Positions 16,953 to 24,762 of a stretch of 34,855 bases of DNA are shown one piece after another. The notes under the pieces are model-generated. The model had not been told where the DNA came from and did not search any database. It saw nothing but the letters and a program-made list of their open reading frames with translations. Position 1 is the stretch's first letter, and the number at the start of each line of letters is the position of its first letter. Source of the DNA: Deltaproteobacteria bacterium (lineage in GTDB: Bacteria > Myxococcota_A > UBA9160 > SMWR01); the NCBI GenBank assembly GCA_019310965.1, contig JAFDDG010000041.1:1-34855 (forward strand), written 5' to 3'. The position numbers and the translations under genes are program-made.

Positions 16953-18200
16953 TCAGTCCTGGGCTGGCGCCAGTGTCCAGCGGATCGGGGCGCGCTTGAT
17001 GCCGCCGACGAAGGATGAACGCACACGAACGAACGGGCCTGCCGCCTCGATCGCCTTGAGCCTGTCGCGGAATTGCTCGAACAAGCAACGGAGTTCGAGT
17101 CGCGCGAGGTGCGCACCCAGGCAGCTGTGCTCGCCGCGACCAAAAGCCACGTGCTCGTTCGGCCGCCGATCGATCCTGAACTGGAAGGGATCGGAAAAGA
17201 TCTCCTCGTCGCGGTTTCCCGACGCGTAGAAGAGACACACCGACTGCCCCTCGCGGATGTTCTGGCCGTGGATCTCCACGTCGCGCGAAGCCGTACGAGC
17301 CAGCTGGATCACCGGCGTGCTCCAGCGCACGATCTCCTCCATCGCCGGATCGATGAGAGTGGGGTCCTCCACGAGCTTCTCCCATTCGGCGGGTGCATCG
17401 AGAAAAGCGAGCATGCCGCCGGTCATGGCGTTGCGCGTGGTCTCATTGCCCGCAATGACGAGCAAGAGGTAGAAGGAGAGCAGCTCGACGGGTTCTAGCG
17501 GCTTGCCGTCCACCTGCGCGTTTGCGATCGCCGAGACGAGGTCGTCTGTGGGCCGTTTGCGGCGCTCCGCGGTGAGCTCCTGGAAGTACCGGAAAAGTTC
17601 CTCGCGCGCCCGGTCGAGGGTCTCCAAGGCGGTGTTGCCCTCTTGAAATTCCGGATCCTCGGGTGTCGTAATCTGGTTGGTCAAGCGGAAGAGCAGCGGC
17701 CAGTCCGCGCGCGGCAGGCCGAGCATTTCTGCGATCACGGCGATCGTGATCGGCGCGGCCACATCCTCGACGAAGTCGCACTCGGGCTTCTCGGAGGCCT
17801 CGTCGAGGGTCCGTCGTGTGATGGCGCGGACCTTTGGCTCCCACTGCTTCACCATGCGCGGCGTGAAGCGCTTCGAGATCACGTTTCGGAACTTTCTGTG
17901 GTCCGGCGCGTCCATCGTCATCAGGTGGCGCATCGGTTGATCATCGACCGGCACGTTGTTCGCGAAGATCGCGATGCGAGGCTCGATCAGGAAGTCGTCC
18001 GGGCGCTTCCCGATTTCGACGATGTCGGCGTGTTTGGTGATGGCCCAGAAGGGATCGAAGTTCGGCCGCTCATACCAGAAGACGGGCGCGTTTGCCCGCA
18101 GCCAGGTCCACTCGTCGTGGGGGTACCCGTCGCGCTCGTAGCGTTCCGGCGTGATGAGATCGATGGTGCGGGGGTCGAGATCGAACGGCTCGGCAACCAT
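16953..18200 (-). CDS. Cytochrome P450, 415 aa
   Basis: A soluble bacterial P450. The I-helix is VIAGNETTRN, the K-helix EEIVRW, and the haem loop FGRGEHSCLG with the axial Cys at about residue 360. TMDAPDHRKFRNVISKRFTP at the B'-C region is strongly reminiscent of CYP125/CYP142-type steroid C26/C27 oxidases, though family assignment needs alignment. The redox partners are not in the window. ATG 18200 has GGAGG about 8 bases upstream, and that site is one arm of a 13-base palindrome touching the start codon. The gene lies 176 bases downstream of the SDR and 86 bases upstream of the FadD3-like ligase: oxidation of a chain to an acid followed by CoA activation is the natural reading. It is a paralogue of the P450 at 12209. 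Confidence 0.96.
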   Translation of the reverse strand: MVAEPFDLDPRTIDLITPERYERDGYPHDEWTWLRANAPVFWYERPNFDPFWAITKHADIVEIGKRPDDFLIEPRIAIFANNVPVDDQPMRHLMTMDAPDHRKFRNVISKRFTPRMVKQWEPKVRAITRRTLDEASEKPECDFVEDVAAPITIAVIAEMLGLPRADWPLLFRLTNQITTPEDPEFQEGNTALETLDRAREELFRYFQELTAERRKRPTDDLVSAIANAQVDGKPLEPVELLSFYLLLVIAGNETTRNAMTGGMLAFLDAPAEWEKLVEDPTLIDPAMEEIVRWSTPVIQLARTASRDVEIHGQNIREGQSVCLFYASGNRDEEIFSDPFQFRIDRRPNEHVAFGRGEHSCLGAHLARLELRCLFEQFRDRLKAIEAAGPFVRVRSSFVGGIKRAPIRWTLAPAQD

Positions 18201-18213
18201 GGAGGAATCCTCC
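18201..18213 (-). promoter_or_regulatory. 13-base palindrome covering the P450 ribosome site
   Basis: GGAGGAATCCTCC is a 6+1+6 perfect inverted repeat that ends exactly at the P450 start codon. On the coding (minus) strand it reads GGAGGATTCCTCC, so its first arm is the ribosome site. With a one-base centre it cannot fold as a tight hairpin of all six pairs, but it could form a shorter one or bind a dimeric protein. Confidence 0.4.
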
Positions 18214-18376
18214 CGATGTAGCGATGTGAGAGTGTATCACCCGAGTACGAGTGGAGGACGCGAATCTCGCGGTCCAAGCATCGTGCCGGGCAGCGCGTTA
18301 GTTCTCGATGGCGTCGGCGGCGTCCCGCAGCGAGGCGATGGCCGGGCAGGACGACAGCCTGTTCCCGATCGCGCAC

Positions 18377-19279
18377 TCAGGTTCCATACACCTTCTGTGG
18401 CGGGTTCGACTTCGCGATGACCTCGCGGACCGCGTCCCCCACTTCGGTTAGCTGCCAGCGCTGCCCATTGTCCGCGGCCGGGCCGCTGCGCCAGCCGTCG
18501 GCGAGGCTGATCTTTCCGCCCTCCACCTCGAAACAGCGACCCGTGATATCCCCGGAGGCTTCGCTTCCGAGCCACACCACGAGGGGCGAGATGTTGGCCG
18601 GGTCCATCGCGTCGAAGCCGCCCTCGGAGGGCTTCATCATGTCCTCGAATACCCCCTCGGTGAGCCGGGTGCGTGCAGAGGGGGCGATGCAATTTGCCGT
18701 GATGCCGTAGCGGCCCAGCTCGGCGGCCTGGTTCAGGGTGAGCGCCGCAATGCCGGCCTTGGCGGCGGCGTAATTGCTCTGGCCTACGCTGCCCTGAAGG
18801 CCGGCGCCCGAGCTGGTGTTGACGATCCGGGCTGCGACCGACTCACCCGCCTTGGCGCGGTCGCGCCAATACGCGGCCGCATGCCGGCTGGTGCAAAAGT
18901 GGCCGCGCAGGTGTACGCGGATGATCAGGTCCCACTCTTCGATCGACGTGTTCACGAACATCCGGTCGCGCAGGATTCCGGCATTGTTGACCACGACGTC
19001 CAGGCCCCCGAAGGTTTCGATGGCGGTGCGTACGAGCTCCTCGGTTGCGTCCCAGTCGGCGACGTCGGCGCCATTCGCGATGGCCTCGCCGCCCTGGGCT
19101 CGGATTTCCTCGACGAGCTGCGATGCGACACCGGCGTTGCTTCCGCCACCGTCGGCCGCACCGCCAAGATCGTTCACGACGACCTTTGCTCCTTCGCGTG
19201 CGAAGGCCAGCGAATGCTCGCGCCCGACCCCGCGCGCTCCGCCCGTCACGATCACGACCCGTCCGTCACACTGACCCAT
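18377..19279 (-). CDS. SDR of the multifunctional-enzyme-2 type ((3R)-hydroxyacyl-CoA or 17beta-hydroxysteroid dehydrogenase-like), 300 aa
   Basis: SDR with the distinctive N-terminus VVIVTGGARGVGREHSLAFA, then VVVNDLGG, an insert rich in Gly and Ala (GAADGGGSNAG), NNAGILRDRMF, and the catalytic Ser with YAAAK. That ND-L-GG plus insert and ILRDRMF pattern is characteristic of the dehydrogenase domain of MFE-2 (HSD17B4), and of mycobacterial Hsd4B-like enzymes that act on CoA-activated steroid side chains. I place the start at ATG 19279, with GGAG upstream; the frame is open farther but those residues are not SDR-like. It is the first gene of a minus-strand run and diverges from LysR at 19351 over 71 bases, so it is the likely LysR target. 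Confidence 0.92.
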   Translation of the reverse strand: MGQCDGRVVIVTGGARGVGREHSLAFAREGAKVVVNDLGGAADGGGSNAGVASQLVEEIRAQGGEAIANGADVADWDATEELVRTAIETFGGLDVVVNNAGILRDRMFVNTSIEEWDLIIRVHLRGHFCTSRHAAAYWRDRAKAGESVAARIVNTSSGAGLQGSVGQSNYAAAKAGIAALTLNQAAELGRYGITANCIAPSARTRLTEGVFEDMMKPSEGGFDAMDPANISPLVVWLGSEASGDITGRCFEVEGGKISLADGWRSGPAADNGQRWQLTEVGDAVREVIAKSNPPQKVYGT

Positions 19280-19305
19280 GAGAAGCTCCTCTCTTACAGC
19301 CGACG

Positions 19306-19328
19306 TTCCGCGGAAGGACAGTCCTTCC
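19306..19328. promoter_or_regulatory. Overlapping palindromes in the LysR/SDR divergent region (candidate operator)
   Basis: Two perfect inverted repeats overlap here: TTCCGCGGAA (19306-19315, 10 bases) and GGAAGGACAGTCCTTCC (19312-19328, 8+1+8). They lie 22 bases before the LysR GTG and 26 bases before the SDR ATG, in the only gap between the divergent genes. LysR proteins usually bind partly dyad-symmetric sites in exactly this position and autoregulate. The TTCC/GGAA half-motif recurs four times in 23 bases, suggesting more than one dimer site. Confidence 0.6.
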
Positions 19329-19350
19329 AGCGTATGCGACAATCCAGCCG

Positions 19351-20238
19351 GTGAATTGGGACGACATCCGCTACTTCCTCGCCGTGGCCGACACCGGATC
19401 GCTCAACGATGCGGCCCGCGAACTTGGCGTGAACTACTCGACCGCCTCTCGGCGTCTGAATGCAATCGAAGAGGAGTTCGGATCGCGGCTCTTCGAACGG
19501 CTTGCCACGGGCTACAAGTTGACCGCGGTCGGCGCCGAGATGCTGGAATCGGCTCGGCGCATGGAGGCCCAATTTGTGCTTCTCTCGCGCCGCGTGCGGG
19601 GCCGCGATGCGCGGCTCGCCGGAGCTCTGCGGGTAGCGACGACGGACGCGGTGGCGACGATCCTGATGCCGGAGCTCGCCGTCTTCACTCGACGTTACCC
19701 CGAAATCGAGGTCGACCTCTTGAGCACACCCGCGCCCACCGAGCTCGCGATGCGCGAAGCGGAGGTGGCGCTTCTGGCTACTGACCGACCGCCGGAGCGA
19801 TTGGTGGGGCGGCGTCTGGCGCGCCTCTCCTCCGCGCTCTACGCATCGCGCGGATATCTGGCGGAGCGAGCCGACATCGAGGATCTCGCCGCTCAGGCGT
19901 GGGTGGGCTGGGAGCAGGAAATGCAACACATCCCGGCCGCGCGTTGGATGCGCGCACATCTGCCCGAGGCGCGTTGCGTGCTCCGCGTGCGAACCGGGAC
20001 CGCACTGCTCGCCGCCGTATCGGCCGGCGTCGGCCTTGCTCATCTGCTGTGCTTCCTGGCCGATGGTGATCCCAGCCTGCAACGCCTGGGTCCGCCGGAG
20101 CCGGCTCTCGAGACGGGTCTGTGGCTGCTGACGCACGAGGACGTCAGGGATACCGGCCGGGTGCGCGTGTTCCTCGATTTCGTGGCCGAAGCGATCGGGC
20201 GCCAGCGGGCTCGACTGGTTGCGAACGGCGGCGCCTGA
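19351..20238 (+). CDS. LysR-family transcriptional regulator, 295 aa
   Basis: The N-terminal winged helix-turn-helix is clear: WDDIRYFLAVADTGSLNDAA, then ELGVNYSTASRRLNAIEEEF and LFERLATGYKLTAVG, followed by a linker helix and a periplasmic-binding-like effector domain. The VNYSTASRRL recognition helix and the absence of a typical LTxxG effector start resemble the LysR subgroup with short, mono-specific targets. The start is GTG 19351 (MNWDDIRYF). It diverges from the SDR at 19279, so it probably controls that gene and the run down to 13483, as well as itself. The inducer is unknown. The gene converges on the OYE gene with 92 bases between, which hold a GC-rich 6-bp stem but no clear terminator. 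Confidence 0.94.
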   Translation: MNWDDIRYFLAVADTGSLNDAARELGVNYSTASRRLNAIEEEFGSRLFERLATGYKLTAVGAEMLESARRMEAQFVLLSRRVRGRDARLAGALRVATTDAVATILMPELAVFTRRYPEIEVDLLSTPAPTELAMREAEVALLATDRPPERLVGRRLARLSSALYASRGYLAERADIEDLAAQAWVGWEQEMQHIPAARWMRAHLPEARCVLRVRTGTALLAAVSAGVGLAHLLCFLADGDPSLQRLGPPEPALETGLWLLTHEDVRDTGRVRVFLDFVAEAIGRQRARLVANGGA

Positions 20239-20330
20239 AGGTCCCACCCGCGCGCCGGGGAGCGCGCTCCTCCATCGGCCTGCTGGCCTGTCAGGGTCGT
20301 GGCCCCGACGTTTGGGACGAGAAGGCCACC

Positions 20331-21599
20331 TCATCCCGGCTCGATTGATCCCTTCGCGGTCAAAAGCTTCTCCTTCTCGGCCCTGACCGCTGGATTCCAG
20401 CAGTCGACCGGTCCGGTTCCGGAGCGCGCCAGACACAGATTGCAGTAGTCGCAGCGTGGTCCTGACTCTCGGCTCCGCAAGTGCTCTACCAGGAAGGGGT
20501 CGGCGATGAAGGCGCGTCCGCACGAAATGGCGTCGGCTCCGCCATCGGCAAGCGCGCTCTCCATGGCGGCGCGCGTATGGAAGCCGCCGACGACGATCAC
20601 CGGAACCGAGAGCTCGCTCTTGAAGCGCCGCGCGTACTCGAGGTTGAAGCCCTCCCGGGGCGGCCACAGCCATCTCGAAAGGGCGTCGAGGGCCCGATGA
20701 AAGTGCGCCATCGAGAATCGGCGCAGGGCATCCATGTGTTGTCCGGCGCCGTGCACCACCAGCTCGCGATAAAAATCATCGAAGCGTCCCGCTGTCATCG
20801 GGAAGCCCGACTCGTAGTGGCCGACGCTGACCTCCACCGCGTCGATCCCCTCGGCGATGAGCGCTTTCGCGATCGCTACGTTGTCGTCGATGCGAAGCCC
20901 GCGGCGCAGCGGCAAGAGGTCATCGCCGTTGAGCTTCAGCAGCAGCGCGAAGTCCGGGCCGACCCGCCGACGTGTCTCCCGCACCACCTCGCGCACCAGA
21001 CGCAGACGCTTTTCGAACGAGCCGCCGTACGCGTCGCGGCGCCGGTTCGTGTGCGGAGTGAGAAACTGGTTCAGCAGGTAGCCGTGGGCAGCGTGAATCT
21101 GAGCCCCGTCGAAGCCGGCCTCGCGGCAGCGCATCGCGGCCTCCGCAAAAGCCTCGACGATCCCGGGCAGCTCGTCCGCGCGCAGTGGACGGGGCTTCGC
21201 GCCCATCATCGGATCGCGCACTGCCGATGCGGATACGGGTTCATCGACGCCGGTATGGCCCACGATCACCTGGCGGCCGCAATGGTTCAATTGCGCGACG
21301 AGCTTTGCGCCGAAGCGATGGCAGATGTCGGCCAGGCGCGTGAGCCCGGGGATCTTGTCGTCCGCATCGACGCCGCACATGCGGTAGGTGCTCTTGCCCT
21401 GAGGCGAGATGTAGAAGTTTCCCGTGATGATGAGCGGCGTCCCGCCGCGCGCAAGCCACTGGTACCACTCGACCAACTCGTCCGTGACGAAGCCGTCCTC
21501 GCTGGCGCGAGTCTCGGCGGTGGCCGTCTTGAAGATGCGCCCCGCAGCCTCGATCGGGCCGAGCGGCAGAGACTCGAAGAGGGGAGAGGAAGGCGCCAT
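20331..21599 (-). CDS. Old Yellow Enzyme family NADH:flavin oxidoreductase with Cys-rich tail, 422 aa
   Basis: FMN-binding TIM barrel of the OYE/2,4-dienoyl-CoA reductase family. LVAQLNHCGRQ, GFDGAQIHAAHGYLLNQFL and TNRRRDAYGGS carry the conserved FMN and substrate residues (His-x2-His in IHAAH, and the NRR-D-YGGS motif). VVGGFHTR and ISCGRAFIADP complete the phosphate site. The tail has CDYCNLC and a further Cys ten residues later, resembling the 4Fe-4S site between barrel and FAD domain in dienoyl-CoA reductases. The protein stops there, without the FAD/NADPH half. The ATG begins one base after the stop of the MaoC-like gene, so translation is coupled. It probably reduces an enone or dienoyl-CoA. 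Confidence 0.92.
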   Translation of the reverse strand: MAPSSPLFESLPLGPIEAAGRIFKTATAETRASEDGFVTDELVEWYQWLARGGTPLIITGNFYISPQGKSTYRMCGVDADDKIPGLTRLADICHRFGAKLVAQLNHCGRQVIVGHTGVDEPVSASAVRDPMMGAKPRPLRADELPGIVEAFAEAAMRCREAGFDGAQIHAAHGYLLNQFLTPHTNRRRDAYGGSFEKRLRLVREVVRETRRRVGPDFALLLKLNGDDLLPLRRGLRIDDNVAIAKALIAEGIDAVEVSVGHYESGFPMTAGRFDDFYRELVVHGAGQHMDALRRFSMAHFHRALDALSRWLWPPREGFNLEYARRFKSELSVPVIVVGGFHTRAAMESALADGGADAISCGRAFIADPFLVEHLRSRESGPRCDYCNLCLARSGTGPVDCWNPAVRAEKEKLLTAKGSIEPG

Positions 21600-21600
21600 C

Positions 21601-22566
21601 TCAGTAGTAGATCGTTGTCCGTTGGCCGAGGCGAACCAGCTCGTCGCGCTGATTCGTCCAGCGCGCCTCGTCGACCAGGAACATCATCGGACCTTTACGA
21701 CCCTCCTTCTCGTAGGCGTCGACCAGTGTCACCACCGAGGTGATGACGTCCCCGACGCGGATCGGCGCGAAGTAGCGGTTGCGTTGTCCGCCGTTCAGGC
21801 CGCGGCGGCCCGGCTCGGTGCCCATGCCGCGCATCCAGGGATAGGTGTCGGGGGGCGTGCAATTTGTCCAGGCAAAGGGATTGAAATCGCGCGGCGCGAC
21901 CAGCTCGCCCCAAGGACGGCCGGCTGCGGTCCGCTCTTCGAGGAACTCCGCAGGCGGCTCCTCGGGGTAGTAGGTCGCCATCGCCCAGCGTCGAATATCG
22001 TTGGCCCCGACTGGCAGCGCCACATCACGCTCGAGCGGCCGGCCCAGCCAGGCCAAGGTCTCGGCGTCGAGGTGTACGCCGGGCGTGCGATCGCTGGGCA
22101 GCTCGGTCGCTGGCGGTTCGGACAGGCTGCTGGCCTTGCCGTTGGCAAAGAGCAGGAGGGTGGCGTCGCCCGGCATCGTGCACTCGTCCTTCTGGTTGAG
22201 CACGTCCACGTCGAGGGAGACGAGGCGAATGCCATTGCGCTCCTCGTTCTTCGTCACGACGCATTGGGTGCGCAGGCGATCATTCAAGAAGTTCAGTTGC
22301 CGGAACTGGCAGCTGAACTCCGCGAGATCCCCCTCACCGTTCAGCCAATCGTGGAGGACATTGTGTACATAGGCGATCCGCAGGTTGCCCATGCCGAAGA
22401 CGTCGGGCTGGCCGGCTGCTTGCGCAGCGCCGCTGTCCATGTGCACATCGATGAACTCGTCGTTCACCGCGGCATAGCGATTCCAGTGGCCGAAACTCGT
22501 GGTTCGTTCGAAGGCGGGGAGGGCATCGCCCACCCCTATCGCCCTCGGTGTCTGTGTCTGCCCCAT
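21601..22566 (-). CDS. MaoC-like double hot-dog dehydratase/thioesterase-fold protein, 321 aa
   Basis: The first half (FGHWNRYAAVNDEFIDVHMD, then GMGNLRIAYVHNVLHDW) is a MaoC-like hot-dog domain with the hydratase-style N-D/E-x-x-x-x-H residues. The second half contains RYFAPIRVGDVIT, matching the FAS1-like dehydratase domain (PF13452). Two hot-dogs in tandem suit an enoyl-CoA hydratase or beta-hydroxyacyl dehydratase acting on bulky CoA esters, as with steroid side-chain MaoC proteins. The order of the domains is reversed relative to simple hydratase-2 proteins. I use ATG 22566 (GGAAGG upstream) instead of the farther 22611. It sits between the aldolase-like gene (73 bases upstream) and the OYE gene (1 base). 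Confidence 0.85.
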   Translation of the reverse strand: MGQTQTPRAIGVGDALPAFERTTSFGHWNRYAAVNDEFIDVHMDSGAAQAAGQPDVFGMGNLRIAYVHNVLHDWLNGEGDLAEFSCQFRQLNFLNDRLRTQCVVTKNEERNGIRLVSLDVDVLNQKDECTMPGDATLLLFANGKASSLSEPPATELPSDRTPGVHLDAETLAWLGRPLERDVALPVGANDIRRWAMATYYPEEPPAEFLEERTAAGRPWGELVAPRDFNPFAWTNCTPPDTYPWMRGMGTEPGRRGLNGGQRNRYFAPIRVGDVITSVVTLVDAYEKEGRKGPMMFLVDEARWTNQRDELVRLGQRTTIYY

Positions 22567-22639
22567 GCTGTCCTTCCCAGTCTGCCCGCGGCGATGCCGG
22601 CCTTTGGTCAAGCGGGCTTCCAGTCACTCCTGCCTCCGG

Positions 22640-23455
22640 TCATTCCAGGAAGTCGGATGACTCCGCCAGCAACTCATCCCAGAGCGGCTGGAAGCCCCGC
22701 CAGCCGTGCTGGTGCTCACCGACCTGCTCGCGAGCGAGGGCCGCTACTTCGTCGGAGAGCACCTGATAGGCGGATTCGCCATCCGTCGGCTGCAGGGCAT
22801 TCACCAGCAGCATCGTCTCCGCACAGCGTTCCATGAGATGCAGCCAGAAGCTTGCCTCGTCGATCGAATGCCCCACGGTCAGCAACCCGTGGCTCTTGAG
22901 GATCAGGGCCTTTCCCGACCCGAGCGCGCCCGCAAAACGGCGCGACTCGGCCCGATCGTAGACGGCGCCCGTGTAGTCGTCGAAGACGGCGTGATCGCCG
23001 TAGAACGCGCAGTGATCCTGACTGATCGGCTCGAGTGGACGCCCCGTCGCGGACCAGGCGCGCCCGTAGCGGGTGTGGGCGTGAGCCGCAGCGACGATGT
23101 CGTCTCGGTTTGCGTGCAGCTCCGCGTGAATGGCGAAGGCCGCCGCGTTCAGCGGGCGTTCGCCCTCGAGGATGTTTCCGTCGAAGTCCGCCAGTAGCAA
23201 ATCACTCGCCCGAATCCGATGCCACGAGACACCCAGCGGATTGACCCAGAAGCGGTCGGTGTGCTCCGGATCCCGCACGGTCAGGTGCCCCGCCACCCAG
23301 TGGTCGTAGCCGAATTTCGCAAAGATCCGACAAGCACCCGCCAGCCGCGCTTTGCGGTGGGCACGTTCTTCCGCGGGATCGGAGAAGCTGGGCGGCCTGA
23401 GATCAGGGTGTGTCTGTTCGTCGAGTTCGCCCCGATCGAGCATGCGGCTGGTCAT
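22640..23455 (-). CDS. Class II aldolase/adducin family protein, 271 aa
   Basis: Zinc-dependent class II aldolase fold: GHLTVRDPE with WVNPLG near the N-terminus, the acid-bearing IHAELHANR, the metal pair in AAHAHTRYG, and the third metal His in KSHGLLTVG. Family members cleave or form carbon-carbon bonds next to a ketone, or decarboxylate. The start ATG 23455 has AAGGAGG at ideal distance; the open frame further upstream is ignored. It is 19 bases downstream of the ketopantoate-reductase-like gene and is followed by the MaoC-like gene. In a catabolic operon it may carry out a retro-aldol step after hydration of a CoA ester or a keto acid, but no specific substrate is implied by sequence. 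Confidence 0.92.
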   Translation of the reverse strand: MTSRMLDRGELDEQTHPDLRPPSFSDPAEERAHRKARLAGACRIFAKFGYDHWVAGHLTVRDPEHTDRFWVNPLGVSWHRIRASDLLLADFDGNILEGERPLNAAAFAIHAELHANRDDIVAAAHAHTRYGRAWSATGRPLEPISQDHCAFYGDHAVFDDYTGAVYDRAESRRFAGALGSGKALILKSHGLLTVGHSIDEASFWLHLMERCAETMLLVNALQPTDGESAYQVLSDEVAALAREQVGEHQHGWRGFQPLWDELLAESSDFLE

Positions 23456-23474
23456 GCGGTTGCCTCCTTCTCGG

Positions 23475-24533
23475 CTAGCTGGACATGCGTTCGAGAGTGC
23501 GGATGATTCGATAGGCGGCGCGGGCCGTGGGCACGGCGATCCCGCGACGTTCGGCCTCGACGAGGAATGGCAGCAGGCACTGCTCGACCTCTGTGGGCTT
23601 GGCGCGCAGCAGGTCGACGTGGAGAGAGGGGCGTCCAACGATGCCCTGGTCCAGCATCCGCTGCCCCTGCTCCTGCATGCTGGCGACCGCGTCTTCGAAA
23701 CCCAGGCGGGAGAGATCGCGAAAGCGCGAGAAAGGGTGAAAGAAGTCCCGAGGCTCGTAACCGAGCGCCCTGTAGACATCCAGCAGCTCACGCGCGATCG
23801 CGACATAGTGCTCAGCCGCCTCGCGCACCACGAGTGCCTCGGCGACGGAGCCCCCCGGCATCATTCCCGTGGTGGAGACCGACCAGCCGGCCAACACGGC
23901 GATCTGGAGAAGCTTTTCCCATTCGACGTGCCGAATCTCCGAAGTCTGCTGCGAGGCGAAGCCCGCCTTGTTGAAGACATCGACGAGAGCGGCGACTCGC
24001 GAACTCGTCGAACCGTCGAGCTCGCCAAAGTAGAAGGCCGTCGGTGCGGTTGCGACGTGACGCACGCGCCCGGGCGCTTCCAGGGTGCCCGCCTCGGTCG
24101 TCGATGCGCCGATCACGCGCTCCGCTCCGATCCAGGCACAGAGAGCGTCCTCTTTCTCGATGCTGTTCTGGACCGAGAATACCAGACGCGTCTCGTCGCG
24201 GAGCGCATCAGCCATCTCCAGGGCGAGGGCGGTGTCGCGCGCCTTCACGCACAGCACCAGTGCATCGATCGGACCGCGCACCGGGTCGGGGGTCGCGACG
24301 GCTTCCAGCCCGCGGCGAATGGTGTGGTGCCCGCGGATGCCGGAAATTTCGAGGCCACGTGATCGAATCACCCCGACTTGCGCGGGGCGCGCGACGAGCG
24401 TGACCCGCGCTCCCGACTCGGCAAGCCAACCGCCGATCAGTGAGCCCAGACCTCCGGCCCCGAGAATGCAGATGTGGCATGAATTGTCGAAAGGGACCCG
24501 AAGAGGGGTCTGGGATGGGGTGCGCGGCGCCAC
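23475..24533 (-). CDS. Ketopantoate-reductase-like (ApbA/PanE family) dehydrogenase, 352 aa
   Basis: NADPH-dependent reductase fold. The N-terminal GAGGLGS nucleotide motif, VLCVKARDT, VFSVQNSIEKED (the QNG-like loop) and the C-terminal helical domain with EWEKLL and GRPSLHVDLL are the hallmarks of PanE-type proteins. GRPSLHVDLLRAKPTEV is well conserved in the group. The start is uncertain: TTG 24536 and GTG 24533 are adjacent and neither has a ribosome site, but no other start precedes GAGGLGS. It is the first gene of a compact four-gene minus-strand operon (aldolase, MaoC-like, OYE follow). Given that company it more likely reduces a branched 2-keto acid or hydroxy ketone in a degradation route than makes pantoate. 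Confidence 0.87.
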   Translation of the reverse strand: MAPRTPSQTPLRVPFDNSCHICILGAGGLGSLIGGWLAESGARVTLVARPAQVGVIRSRGLEISGIRGHHTIRRGLEAVATPDPVRGPIDALVLCVKARDTALALEMADALRDETRLVFSVQNSIEKEDALCAWIGAERVIGASTTEAGTLEAPGRVRHVATAPTAFYFGELDGSTSSRVAALVDVFNKAGFASQQTSEIRHVEWEKLLQIAVLAGWSVSTTGMMPGGSVAEALVVREAAEHYVAIARELLDVYRALGYEPRDFFHPFSRFRDLSRLGFEDAVASMQEQGQRMLDQGIVGRPSLHVDLLRAKPTEVEQCLLPFLVEAERRGIAVPTARAAYRIIRTLERMSS

Positions 24534-24684
24534 CAAGGGACTAACTCGGGCCCGAGCCGTCGTCGCGAGCCTTCGCGATCGACTCCAGCGCGACGCCGCG
24601 GGCAGCGTGGTCCGTAGCCGCCAATCCGAAGGAGCCGAGACCGCGTAGGGTCATGAAAAAATCTTATCAACCCGTCGTTCGTTG

Positions 24685-24762
24685 TGACAAGCTGCACGGG
24701 TGCAGAATGGATCTGCACAGACGCCCTTCCGAGCTGGGCAGGCGCCTGCCATACTTCGAGCG
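24685..24762 (+). promoter_or_regulatory. Promoter-like region duplicated in inverted orientation at 27130-27053
   Basis: TGACAAGCT starts 78 bases before the ATG at 24763. The same nine bases start 78 bases before the ATG of the minus-strand gene that begins at 27052, and the two stretches align without gaps. Just before each ATG lies GCCTGC then (C/A)ATACT, a -10-like hexamer so close to the ATG that a leaderless transcript is possible. The region also holds CTGCAC, GTGCAG and CTGCAC hexamers (24692-24718), forming two short inverted repeats. The other copy has a related GTGCA/TGCAC repeat at 27089-27102. Confidence 0.55.

Noticed and set aside
18298..18387. A 29-codon minus-strand frame starting inside the SDR stop region (MEPECAIGNRL).
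   Set aside because: Overlap with the stop codon would allow coupling, but there is no ribosome site or homologue that I know, and the length is within chance.
20239..20330. GC-rich inverted repeats (GCGCGC and GGCC stems) between the LysR and OYE stops as a bidirectional terminator.
   Set aside because: Short stems of simple composition, no T-run on either side; expected by chance at this GC content.
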